Of a stretch of DNA of 64,000 nucleotides, positions 44,681 to 54,069 are shown one piece after another (position 1 is the first letter of the stretch; every line of letters starts with the position of its first letter). The notes beneath the pieces were generated by a model, which worked only from the letters and a program-made list of their open reading frames with translations, did no database searches and had not been told where the DNA came from. Origin of the DNA: Chondrinema litorale (GTDB lineage Bacteria; Bacteroidota; Bacteroidia; Cytophagales; Flammeovirgaceae). The stretch lies in NCBI RefSeq assembly GCF_026250525.1, contig NZ_CP111047.1, positions 62,001 to 126,000 on the forward strand, given 5' to 3'. A program made the position numbers and the translations under genes.

Positions 44681-47600
44681 TCACAGCTTCTCTTGAGCCT
44701 TAAACTCCTGTGCATATTCAGACGGATTCATGTTGTAAATCTTGTGGAATGAATCTCTAAAATATCTGGTGCTGCTAAAGCCCACTTCGTAAGCTACTTG
44801 GGAGATAGACATTTTATTCAATTTAATTAGCTCAGCCGCTTTTTTAACTCGTATCGAGCGAATAAACTCCGATGAAGATTCGCCTGTGAGTTGTTTAATT
44901 TTTCTATAAAGTGTCGCCTTACTCACACATAATTCGTCTTTTAGTTGGTCTATTCCAAAGTCAGAAGTAAGCAAGTTACTCTCAACAATCTGGATAGCCT
45001 TATCAAGAAACTCTTTATCTGCCGAATCTATGTTTTCGTCGATTGGAGCGAGCAAGATTCTAGAAGTGTAGTAGTCGTGCAATTTGCTAATGTTGCGCAC
45101 CAAAGTTCCGATTTTTGCCTGCAGCAATTCCGGATTAAATGGTTTGGTAATATAGTCGTCTGCACCAATGGTAATACCTTCAAGTTTATGCAAATCGTCT
45201 GCTCTGGCGGTGAGCAACACTACAGGTATATGTAAGGTGCTTCTTTCAGTTTTTAGCTTTTTGCAAAGTTCAATGCCATCCATCCCCGGCATCATAATAT
45301 CACTTATAATAATAGTAGGCAATTTGGCTTTGGCTACATGAAAACCCTCTTCACCATCGGCAGCTTCCAACACTTTAAACGATTGGATAAACAGCGATTT
45401 AATGTAAGTCCTAATATCATGATTATCTTCAATAATCAGCAAAGTGTGTTTATGAGCCTTGTTTGCATCATGCTCTTCATGGAATTCTGCCAACTCATAT
45501 TCTACCTTCGGACTGAGGTTATAATGCTGTGGATGCTCACTATCTGCATTGGTTTTTATTAGTTGATCTTCAGAAAAATGACTAGCACCTAATTTGAACT
45601 TCAAGATAAATTCGGTGCCTTTGTCTTTGATACTTTTTACATTAATCTGACCTTTGTGTAATTCTACTAAATCTTTGACCAAAGCTAATCCAATTCCAGA
45701 ACCTTTAATATGGATGGTTTCGGCTTCTACAATCTGGTAGTATCTATTAAAAATCTGATCGAGGTATTCTGCAGAAATACCTTTCCCATTATCAGTAATG
45801 TGTATTTCACAACAGTCTGGGTTATCTAAAGATGTCTTTTTTATCTCAATGGAGATTTTACCTTCTGGCGAAGTGTATTTAAATGCATTAGAAATGAGGT
45901 TATAAAGTATGGTTTCGAAATGCATTTGGTTAAACCACAATTTTAAGCTTTCAACTTCTGAGTGAAACTCAAAAGTGATGTTTTGCAATTTGGCAAGCTC
46001 AAAAAACGCATGATGAATCTCATAAGTAAATTTCACCAAATCGTTTTCAGTCACTTTAAGATTTACATTGCCAGTTTCAACTTTTCTAAACTCAATTACT
46101 TGGTTAATTAAGTTGTGCAATCTATATGCATGGTTGTAGATTGAAAGTAACTTGTTTTTTATACTGCCAGAAATATCTTGATTTCTAATAACCTGTTCCA
46201 GCGGACTAATAATAAGTGTAAGAGGAGTTCTAAACTCATGAGAAATGTTGGTAAAGAAATTCATCTTGAGGTTATAAATCTCAGAGAGTTTTTTCTTTTC
46301 AACTTGTTCGAGCTCAATCTTACGCTCCATTCTAAACTTATTCAACCTGTATTGCTGGCTTAGGTAAATGATAGAACCAATAATTAAGGTGTAAATCAAA
46401 TAAGCCCACCAGGTTTTCCAGAAGGGTGGGAGTACCGTAATTTTTAAAACCGTTTCGTCAGACCAGTTTTTACTATCTAGCGATGCTTTTACTTTAAAAA
46501 AATATTCACCGCTTGGTAGTTTTGCATAAGTTACTTTTCTATCATTACCTAAATAATTCCAGTGGTTTTCTATACCTTCTAGCTTGTAGGAGTAATGAAC
46601 TTTAGATGGATTTGGTAGATAAATGGCTGCAAATGACAGAGAAAAAACAGATTGGTTATTCTGTAAAGTAATATGATCGATATTAGCCATACTACTATCA
46701 ATATCTGCTTTTGTATAAGCTGTATTGTCTTCAGGTTTAAGTGCTTTGTTAAAAACACTAACTTCTTCAATAATTACTTTGGTGGTAATTTCCTGCTTAA
46801 ATTTCTCATGCGGATTAAAGAACACCAATCCTTCCACGCAACCAAAATATAAATTGCCATTTTTAGAAGCTAATACAGAGCCATCTGAAAAAGCCAATGA
46901 AGGCAGACCGTCATTGGTATTGTAATTAATAAACTCTTCTGTATCGATATCAAATTTTGAAATACCTTTGTTGGAAGAAAGCCAGATTGTATTTCTTTCG
47001 GCAATTTTAACACTGTGTACAATATTATTTGAGAGTCCTTTTTTCTCATCAAATATTTCTATTGTCTCTTTTGTAGGGTCAAATTTTACTAAGCCTGTTC
47101 GATAAGTTCCCAGCCAAAGATTACCATCAGAATCTTCATCTATCGAAAAAATAGAGTTTTCTTTACGAATATCATTTTCAATGTTGAACTGCTTAAAATC
47201 GCCATTTACGAAAAGGAAAAGACCATCTTCAAATGTGCCAATCCACAATCTGTTTTTGCTGTCGATAAAGAGCGAGCGGATATCATTTCCTTTTAGGTTG
47301 CTATTATCATAGTTGTATTGGGTAAATTTGCCTGTTTCCTTGTCCAGAACATTTAATCCACCTTGGTTGGTACCTATCCAAATTTTACCAGATTTATCTT
47401 GTAGAATGGTTCTTACATCATTCCCCCCAATAGAATTTGGATCGTTTTCGTCGTGTTTATACCACTTAAAAGTATTTGTTTGAGGCATATAGCGGTTAAG
47501 CCCGCCAGTGTAGGTTCCAAACCATAAATCGCCTTCATTATCTTTATAGGCACATAAAATGGCATCGTCGCTTAGGCTGCCATTATCCGAATAGTAAGTA

Positions 47601-48778
47601 AATGTATTTGTTTTGGGGTTATATACATTTAAACCTCCACCATCTGTACCAATCCAGATATTACCTTCATCATCTTCGGTAAGTCCCCAAACTTTTTTGT
47701 GCTTGAGCGTATTCTTAGAAAAATGATTTTTCTGTATGGTTTTAAAGAAAGCTTTTTCGTAACTGAGGTAATTTATACCATCGTTGTGCGTACCCACCCA
47801 CAAACCAGCATTGGCATCGCTAAAAATTCTAGTTACAGATCGGTAACTTAAAGAGCCGGGCGTTTCACTATCTTTAAAATGATCGAACTCATAACCATTA
47901 GAATCAAAAGAATTGATGTATAGCTTATATAAGCCAGATTGCTCTGTGCCAATCCACATGTGTCCTTTGCCATCATTATACAGGTCAAGAATTCTCTTGT
48001 CCATTTCAAAATTTGGGGCTATAGTAATTTTCCGCAGAATATTTCTGGATACATCGTAGTGAAAAGTGCCATAGCCAAAAGTACCCACCCAGATGTTTCT
48101 GTTTCCATCAATTTCAATGGATTTAATGTGGTCAACCTTTATGCCCTCTTCGCTTCTTTCTATTAGTTTTAGTGTATTTTGCTTTCTGTCTATCACAAAT
48201 AGGCCGTTCCAAGTGGCAACAACCATAAACTGAGGGCTGTATTCTATAATATCGTTAATGGAATATTTTTCATCATTAAAGATATTAATGGTAGCACCTT
48301 CGGCAGTAAAAAAGACTTTTTGGAGATACTGTTTTTCTTCTGAGTATTTTTTGAGGCCGCGAGATGTGCCAACCCATATGGTAGAATCTTTGGTTTGGTA
48401 GATTTTAGAAACCTGTTCGTTTTCTGTGTATGGAATTCTTGTAAATTGGTTTTTCTCTGCATCGTACAGGTTGAGCCCTTCTTTTGTACCTACCCAAATT
48501 CGACCTTGGTTGTCTCTTAACAACGTACCAATCGAGTTATTACTAATAGATGAGGTATCTGCGGGGTCGTTTCTGTAAACCACCATCTCATAGCCATTGT
48601 ATTTATTTAGCCCATCGTCTGTACCAATCCAGATATAGCCATCATTATCTTGTAAAATATCTATAATATATGAGTTGGAAAGGCCATCGTTAAATGAGAT
48701 GTATTGAAAATTAGTCTTTGTACTTTGGGCAAAGACTAAGGTGGGTAAGAGTAGTATGGATAGTAGTAGTAGCTTCAA
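44681..48778 (-). CDS. hybrid two-component system regulator (HTCS) of PUL 2
   Basis: The 1365-residue one-protein signalling system has a signal peptide, about 14 Reg_prop beta-propeller repeats (about residues 20-670, each with a G-x-I/L-W-I/V-G-T core), a Y_Y_Y domain (about 735-790), a transmembrane helix (about 800-820), a HisKA domain with the phospho-acceptor His847 in NISHEFRTPL, an HATPase domain (DNGKGIS, GSGIGLALV), a receiver domain with Asp1160 in SDIMMPGMDG, and an AraC-type HTH (about 1260-1360). It senses an oligosaccharide in the periplasm and activates the divergent SusC operon. The start codon is TTG, and a perfect AGGAGG lies six bases upstream, which is rare here. Confidence 0.95.
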   Translation of the reverse strand: MKLLLLSILLLPTLVFAQSTKTNFQYISFNDGLSNSYIIDILQDNDGYIWIGTDDGLNKYNGYEMVVYRNDPADTSSISNNSIGTLLRDNQGRIWVGTKEGLNLYDAEKNQFTRIPYTENEQVSKIYQTKDSTIWVGTSRGLKKYSEEKQYLQKVFFTAEGATINIFNDEKYSINDIIEYSPQFMVVATWNGLFVIDRKQNTLKLIERSEEGIKVDHIKSIEIDGNRNIWVGTFGYGTFHYDVSRNILRKITIAPNFEMDKRILDLYNDGKGHMWIGTEQSGLYKLYINSFDSNGYEFDHFKDSETPGSLSYRSVTRIFSDANAGLWVGTHNDGINYLSYEKAFFKTIQKNHFSKNTLKHKKVWGLTEDDEGNIWIGTDGGGLNVYNPKTNTFTYYSDNGSLSDDAILCAYKDNEGDLWFGTYTGGLNRYMPQTNTFKWYKHDENDPNSIGGNDVRTILQDKSGKIWIGTNQGGLNVLDKETGKFTQYNYDNSNLKGNDIRSLFIDSKNRLWIGTFEDGLFLFVNGDFKQFNIENDIRKENSIFSIDEDSDGNLWLGTYRTGLVKFDPTKETIEIFDEKKGLSNNIVHSVKIAERNTIWLSSNKGISKFDIDTEEFINYNTNDGLPSLAFSDGSVLASKNGNLYFGCVEGLVFFNPHEKFKQEITTKVIIEEVSVFNKALKPEDNTAYTKADIDSSMANIDHITLQNNQSVFSLSFAAIYLPNPSKVHYSYKLEGIENHWNYLGNDRKVTYAKLPSGEYFFKVKASLDSKNWSDETVLKITVLPPFWKTWWAYLIYTLIIGSIIYLSQQYRLNKFRMERKIELEQVEKKKLSEIYNLKMNFFTNISHEFRTPLTLIISPLEQVIRNQDISGSIKNKLLSIYNHAYRLHNLINQVIEFRKVETGNVNLKVTENDLVKFTYEIHHAFFELAKLQNITFEFHSEVESLKLWFNQMHFETILYNLISNAFKYTSPEGKISIEIKKTSLDNPDCCEIHITDNGKGISAEYLDQIFNRYYQIVEAETIHIKGSGIGLALVKDLVELHKGQINVKSIKDKGTEFILKFKLGASHFSEDQLIKTNADSEHPQHYNLSPKVEYELAEFHEEHDANKAHKHTLLIIEDNHDIRTYIKSLFIQSFKVLEAADGEEGFHVAKAKLPTIIISDIMMPGMDGIELCKKLKTERSTLHIPVVLLTARADDLHKLEGITIGADDYITKPFNPELLQAKIGTLVRNISKLHDYYTSRILLAPIDENIDSADKEFLDKAIQIVESNLLTSDFGIDQLKDELCVSKATLYRKIKQLTGESSSEFIRSIRVKKAAELIKLNKMSISQVAYEVGFSSTRYFRDSFHKIYNMNPSEYAQEFKAQEKL

Positions 48779-48807
48779 CAGAAACCTCCTCGTAGCTGAT
48801 TAAACAT
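48775..48807 (-). promoter_or_regulatory. AGGAGG ribosome-binding site and 10-codon leader ORF overlapping the HTCS start
   Basis: On the minus strand an ATG at 48807 opens a ten-codon frame (MFNQLRGGFC) that ends TGA at 48777-48775. The HTCS start TTG is at 48778-48776, so start and stop overlap by TTGA. AGGAGG (48790-48785) lies inside this mini-frame, six bases before the TTG. Both features are compatible with translational coupling. Ribosome-binding sites of this strength were not seen before the other genes here. Confidence 0.5.
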
Positions 48808-49208
48808 CCGACAAACATATAAAGATATTTTCATTTCTATATTTATTATTAGTGAATAGTAATGAGTTTATCTGTGCTTATTAAATGTTGTAGCCGGATG
48901 AAAAATTCATTTTATTATTTAATAATTTTTAAACTGGATTACAAAGATATACTTTCTTAATCTATGAGTATTCTTAGGGTAGATAACTCTAATTTTTTTA
49001 GTTAACAAAGTAACCACGGAGTAATTTTCAATATGAAGCAAAAGAAACCTATTATTGAGCATAAAGCTTCATTCTAAGTCAATATTAATGCAAAATGAAC
49101 CATTTGTGTATGTAGAATGAATGATATGTTCCCCTCTTTGTGAAAGCAGAAATCTACATTTGTTCCATCAGATCTGAGCAAAATGTAAATTGAAATTTAA
49201 CCAAAAGT
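48808..49208 (+). promoter_or_regulatory. divergent control region of PUL 2 with a -7 box at 49155-49162
   Basis: The roughly 400-bp region between the HTCS and SusC genes has no gene. TACATTTG at 49155-49162 is a perfect match to the -7 consensus (TAnnTTTG), 46 bp before the SusC start at 49209; no TTTG lies at the expected -33 distance, which is common for promoters that depend on an activator. The HTCS AraC-type domain probably binds upstream of it. I could not pick its site by eye. Confidence 0.55.
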
Positions 49209-52200
49209 ATGAATTTGAAAACAGTTCTATCCTTATTGAGGAAGCAGCTTGTGTTACTGCTTCTGATGGCTGTGCATGTAGCAACCTATGCACAGGAAAA
49301 CATAACCGGACAAGTTTTGGCAGAAGATGGCGAACCGCTACCGGGAGTGAGCATAATAATTAAAGGTACCAGCACTGGTACTACAACCGATTTCGATGGC
49401 AATTTTAAAATAGCAGCATCAAGCGAAGCAATTCTACAATTTAGCTACATAGGCTATACCCCTCAGGAAATAACAGTTGGTAGTCAAACTAATATACAAA
49501 TAACATTACAACCAGATGTTGAACAACTGGATGAGATTGTTGTAGTTGGTTATGGCCAACAGAAAAAAGAAACCTTAACAGGTTCGATTTCTCAGGTAAA
49601 AGGTAAAGACATAGTAAAAAGCCCGCAAGCAAACGTTTCTAACTCTTTAGCAGGTCGTTTTTCTGGTGTTATTTCTAATAACAGTTCTGGTGAACCAGGT
49701 TACGATGACAGTAATATCTACATTAGAGGAATTGCTACAACTGGTAACACCGATGTATTAGTAGTAATTGATGGAGTTCCAGGACAGCTTGGAGGTTTAA
49801 GCAGACTTAACCCAAATGATATAGAAAGTGTATCTGTATTAAAAGATGCTTCTGCTGCAGTATATGGTAGTAGAGCGGCAAACGGTGTAATTCTAGTAAC
49901 TACGAAAAAAGGAGAGCAAGGCAAACCACGTATCGATTATAGCTATAACATAGGCTTTAACTCACCAACGAGATTACCAGATATGGCAGATGCTGCCACA
50001 TTTGCTACATTGCAAAATGAGATAGCTTATTATAACAATAAAGATGGTGGTTTAAATCAGGCATATACTGAAGATGAAATTCAAAAATTTGCAGATGGTT
50101 CTGATCCAATCAACTATCCAAATACAGACTGGGCTGATGCAACATTAAAGAAAACTTCTCTTCAGCAGCAACATAACGTATCAGTTAGAGGTGGTTCTGA
50201 AAATGTAAAATACTTTGTATCACTTGGTAAATTAGCTCAGGAAGGTCTTTATAAAGACGGTGTAACAGAGTACAATCAATACAGTTTCAGATCAAATATA
50301 GATGCAAACATCACAGAAGATTTTAGTGTAGGTTTGTTATTGAATGGTAGAGAAGAAGACAGAATTTATCCTACTTCTGGAGCTGGTGATATTTTTAGAT
50401 CTATATATAGAGCTTATCCTACAGTGATTGATGTTTATCCAAATGGTTTACCATCTATTGGAGTTGAAAGAAATAATCCAGTAATGATGGTAACAGATGC
50501 TGGAGGTACTAGCCAAAATCCAACTCAAATATTCAATGGTATTTTAAAAGCGAAATACTACATCCCTTGGGTAGATGGATTATCTGTAGATGGTTTTTAT
50601 TCAGTTGATAAAACTTGGAATTTCACAAAAACTTTCTCTCAACCATATTCACTTTATACTTATGATAGTGATACAGATACTTACTCAGCAGTAACTACTG
50701 GTGGTTCTAACGATGCAGGTAAATTAGTTGAGGCACAAGAAAACATATCGCAAATTACCCAAAACATCAAACTAAACTTTGATAGATACTTTGGAGATCA
50801 CTATATCAATTCTTTTATTGCTTATGAGCAAAGTACATATCACAGAGAAACTTTTGATGCTACAAGATTAAACTATCCGACTGTAGAAACTCCTGAGTTA
50901 ACTCAAGGTGGTGCAGCTACATCAGACAGTGATAACAGTGGTAGTAGCTACAATTACAATAGAAGAAGTTTTATTGGTAAATTAGCTTACAACTATAATG
51001 AAAAATATCTGGCAGAGGTACAGTTAAGGGTTGATGGTTCTTCTATTTTCCCAGCAGATAACAGATACGGTTATTTCCCTGCAATTTCTGCTGGTTGGAG
51101 AATCTCAGAAGAAGAGTGGTTTTCTAATAGCGTAAACTTTATCAACGATTTAAAAATTAGAGCTTCTTACGGTCAGCTTGGTAACGATAACGTTGATCCA
51201 TTCCAGTTTTACAACAACTATTCATTCAATAACTCATATGTAATTGATGGAGTAGCTGTTTCAGGTGTAGACCTTACTAAATTGGGTAACCCAGCAATTA
51301 CTTGGGAGGTAGCAAAGAAAACCGACGTTGGTATTAATGCGACATTATTCAGAAATATTTCATTAGAATTTATTTATTTCCAGCAAAACAGATCTGATAT
51401 TCTTACTGCTAGAAATGCATCAATTCCGGGAGTTTCTGGTATTGTAAACCCATACGATGGAAGTACATTAGTTCCTGATGAAAACATTGGTAAAGTAAAC
51501 AGCAATGGTATAGAAACTACGCTTGGTTACAAGCAAAACAAAGAGAATTTCTGGTATAGCGTTTCTGCTAACTTAACTTATGCAAAAAGTAAAATCGAGT
51601 TTATCGATGAAGCTTCTTCAGTATTAGATTATCAGCAACAAACTGGTCGCTCTTTAAATACTTATCTATTATATAATGTACTAGGTATTTTTAGAACAGA
51701 AGAAGATTTAGATGCATATCCGCACCTTTCTAGTACTCAAGTTGGTGATTTAATTTACGAAGATTACGACGAAGACGGAGAGATTACTGCAGATGACATG
51801 GTAAGAACAAAATACGGAAACTTACCACAAATCACTTACGGTATCAATATTACTGGTGGTTGGAAAAACTTCGACGTAGCAATACTTTTCGCAGGACAAG
51901 ACAGAGTGAACCAATACATCTTACCTGAGTCTGGTACAGTAGGTAACTTCTACAGCAGCTGGGCAGATAACAGATGGAGCCCAACCAATACAGGTGGTTC
52001 TTACCCAAGAGTAGATACCAGAGCATCTTCATCAATCAATGGAGGTTTATACAAAAACAACTTCTGGTTGTACGACAATGCATTCTTAAGATTGAAAAAC
52101 ATATCAATAGGTTACAATGTACCTGAAGCAATACTTTCAAAAGCAAAAATCGCAGCTTTAAGAATTCAGGCAAGTGCATTTAACTTGTTTACGATCACTA

Positions 52201-52295
52201 AGTTAGAAGATTTTGATCCGGAAGGTACAAGTGAGAGCGGACAGTTCTATCCGCAACAGAGAATTATCAATCTTGGTGTGAATGTTCAGTTTTAA
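49209..52295 (+). CDS. SusC/RagA-type TonB-linked outer-membrane transporter of PUL 2
   Basis: The 1028-residue protein has a signal peptide (to about residue 28, ending TYAQE), a CarboxypepD_reg domain (about 32-110; PLPGVSIIIKGTSTGTTTDF), TonB box EIVVVGYGQQKK (about 113), a plug domain (about 120-235; IYIRGIATTGNTDVLVVIDG, DASAAVYGSRAANGVILVTT) and a beta-barrel to the C-terminal aromatic motif (INLGVNVQF). It lacks the STN domain of the PUL 1 copy, consistent with regulation by the HTCS rather than by sigma/anti-sigma. It pumps oligosaccharides through the outer membrane with the SusD protein whose gene is 12 bp downstream. Confidence 0.95.
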   Translation: MNLKTVLSLLRKQLVLLLLMAVHVATYAQENITGQVLAEDGEPLPGVSIIIKGTSTGTTTDFDGNFKIAASSEAILQFSYIGYTPQEITVGSQTNIQITLQPDVEQLDEIVVVGYGQQKKETLTGSISQVKGKDIVKSPQANVSNSLAGRFSGVISNNSSGEPGYDDSNIYIRGIATTGNTDVLVVIDGVPGQLGGLSRLNPNDIESVSVLKDASAAVYGSRAANGVILVTTKKGEQGKPRIDYSYNIGFNSPTRLPDMADAATFATLQNEIAYYNNKDGGLNQAYTEDEIQKFADGSDPINYPNTDWADATLKKTSLQQQHNVSVRGGSENVKYFVSLGKLAQEGLYKDGVTEYNQYSFRSNIDANITEDFSVGLLLNGREEDRIYPTSGAGDIFRSIYRAYPTVIDVYPNGLPSIGVERNNPVMMVTDAGGTSQNPTQIFNGILKAKYYIPWVDGLSVDGFYSVDKTWNFTKTFSQPYSLYTYDSDTDTYSAVTTGGSNDAGKLVEAQENISQITQNIKLNFDRYFGDHYINSFIAYEQSTYHRETFDATRLNYPTVETPELTQGGAATSDSDNSGSSYNYNRRSFIGKLAYNYNEKYLAEVQLRVDGSSIFPADNRYGYFPAISAGWRISEEEWFSNSVNFINDLKIRASYGQLGNDNVDPFQFYNNYSFNNSYVIDGVAVSGVDLTKLGNPAITWEVAKKTDVGINATLFRNISLEFIYFQQNRSDILTARNASIPGVSGIVNPYDGSTLVPDENIGKVNSNGIETTLGYKQNKENFWYSVSANLTYAKSKIEFIDEASSVLDYQQQTGRSLNTYLLYNVLGIFRTEEDLDAYPHLSSTQVGDLIYEDYDEDGEITADDMVRTKYGNLPQITYGINITGGWKNFDVAILFAGQDRVNQYILPESGTVGNFYSSWADNRWSPTNTGGSYPRVDTRASSSINGGLYKNNFWLYDNAFLRLKNISIGYNVPEAILSKAKIAALRIQASAFNLFTITKLEDFDPEGTSESGQFYPQQRIINLGVNVQF

Positions 52296-52307
52296 ACTAC
52301 GAAAGAT

Positions 52308-53987
52308 ATGTTATTTAAAAATAAATTAAGATATATAATTGCCCTTGCATTTTTGAGCATGTTCTCAAGTTGCAAAGAAGATTTTTTAGATGTAACAGCA
52401 ACAGACAGGATTTCGGATGATGCTATCCTGGCTGACTCTACGCTGTTCGAAGCATACGTAATTAACCGCTATATGGGGGTGAAATTACAAGATAAAGAAG
52501 CAGAAGGAACACCTCCAGGTTTTGGTAGAGGTTTTGAATATGGCCTTTGGTCTTCAATTACAGATGAGTCAATGTATACCAATGATGATAACACTTGGCT
52601 AATTCAGAGAGGTCAGTTATCTCCAGAAAACACAGGTATTGCAGGTACTATCTGGTCTAGAAGTTACAGAAGTATTCGTGAGTGTAACTATGGTTTGCAG
52701 AATATTAATGAAGTGCCAATGAGTGATTATGGTAAGGAAATTCTTATTGCAGAGCTTAAATTTATCAGAGCTTATAGATACCAAGACCTAATCAGAAATT
52801 ATGGTGGTGTAGTTTTAATGGGAGATGAAGTTTACGAACTTAGCGATGATCTTACAGATGCTTCTTTATTCGAAAGAGCTTCATTAGCAGAAAGTATAGA
52901 GTATGCAGTAGCACAACTAGATGAAGCTGCAGCAGACTTACCATCTTCTACATCAGACAGTTGGGGATTAGGTCGTGCTACTAAAGGCGCTGCATTAGCA
53001 TTAAAATCAAGATTATTATTGTATGCTGCTAGTCCGTTATATAGCACTGGTACTTGGGCAGAAGCTGCTACTGCTGCTAAAGATGTAATGGATTTAGGTT
53101 TATACAGCCTACATGGAGATTACGCTTCACTTTTCCTTGACGAAAACAGCAGTGAGATCATATTCGAAAGATTATATGCAATTGGTACTCGCCACGTATG
53201 TTTAGAAATCTCTAACGGACCTAACGGTTACGGCGGTTGGGGAGGTAACACTCCGCTTCAAAACTTGGTAGATGCTTACGAAATTGTGAGTGAAGATGGA
53301 ACTACTGCAACTGAGTTCGATTGGAATAACCCAGAGCATACAAGTGCTCCTTACGAAAACCGTGACCCTCGTTTTTATGCTTCAATTCTTTACAATGGAG
53401 CAGAATACAGAGGCCGCGAAATAGAAACTTTCGAGCCAGGTGGACAAGATAGCCAAGATGGTAATGATAACTGGAATACTTCTAAAACAGGTTACTATCT
53501 ACGTAAATTTATTGATGAAGACTTACCAATCTCAAACCCTTGGGATGTAGCAGGTACGCAACCTTGGATTTACATGAGGTATGCAGAAATATTATTAAAC
53601 TATGCAGAAGCACAAAACGAATCTGTTGGTCCAGATGCAACCGTGTATGATGCGATTAACCAAATAAGAGCTCGTGCTGGAATGCCAGAACTAACAACTG
53701 GTTTATCTCAAGACCAAATGCGTGAGGCAATTATGAGAGAGAGACAAGTTGAGTTGGCTTTTGAAGAACATCGCTATTATGATGTGAGAAGATGGGAAAT
53801 TGCGATGGAAACAGAAAACGAAGACGCTTATGGTATTTCCATTACTCAGGATGGTGATGAGTTTACTTACACAAGAAAAGTAGCGCTTGATGGTAAAAGT
53901 TTTTCAGAACAACATTATTGGTTACCAATACCAAGAGCTGAGATACAGTCATCCGGAGATTTATTAGAACAAAATCCTAATTATTAA
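52308..53987 (+). CDS. SusD/RagB-family surface lipoprotein of PUL 2
   Basis: The 559-residue lipoprotein has a lipobox FLSMFSSC (Cys at about 22) followed by KEDFLDVTATDRISDDAI, the usual N-terminus of RagB/SusD proteins. The tetratricopeptide-like helices contain ELKFIRAYRYQDLIRNYGGV (about residue 147) and GAALALKSRLLLYAASPLYS (about 228). The C-terminal RagB part has PWIYMRYAEILLNYAEAQNE and IMRERQVELAFEEHRYYDVR, both highly conserved. It is of the larger, classic SusD type (PF07980/PF14322), unlike the PF12771 type in PUL 1. It forms the lid of the SusC transporter. A terminator-like hairpin follows it. Confidence 0.95.
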   Translation: MLFKNKLRYIIALAFLSMFSSCKEDFLDVTATDRISDDAILADSTLFEAYVINRYMGVKLQDKEAEGTPPGFGRGFEYGLWSSITDESMYTNDDNTWLIQRGQLSPENTGIAGTIWSRSYRSIRECNYGLQNINEVPMSDYGKEILIAELKFIRAYRYQDLIRNYGGVVLMGDEVYELSDDLTDASLFERASLAESIEYAVAQLDEAAADLPSSTSDSWGLGRATKGAALALKSRLLLYAASPLYSTGTWAEAATAAKDVMDLGLYSLHGDYASLFLDENSSEIIFERLYAIGTRHVCLEISNGPNGYGGWGGNTPLQNLVDAYEIVSEDGTTATEFDWNNPEHTSAPYENRDPRFYASILYNGAEYRGREIETFEPGGQDSQDGNDNWNTSKTGYYLRKFIDEDLPISNPWDVAGTQPWIYMRYAEILLNYAEAQNESVGPDATVYDAINQIRARAGMPELTTGLSQDQMREAIMRERQVELAFEEHRYYDVRRWEIAMETENEDAYGISITQDGDEFTYTRKVALDGKSFSEQHYWLPIPRAEIQSSGDLLEQNPNY

Positions 53988-53997
53988 TCAGAGTAGT

Positions 53998-54035
53998 AAG
54001 GCAGTGTACTAAATTAGTGCATTGCCTTTATTTTT
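53998..54035 (+). terminator. terminator or attenuator hairpin after SusD of PUL 2
   Basis: AAGGCAGTGTACTAA (53998-54012) pairs with TTAGTGCATTGCCTT (54014-54028) over about 14 pairs, including two G-U wobbles, followed by a T-rich tail to 54035. It lies 35 bp before the GH2 gene and may reduce readthrough, so enzymes are made at a lower level than SusC/SusD. Confidence 0.75.
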
Positions 54036-54069
54036 ATGAAAGAAAGTAAATTACCAAAACTATAAGAAC

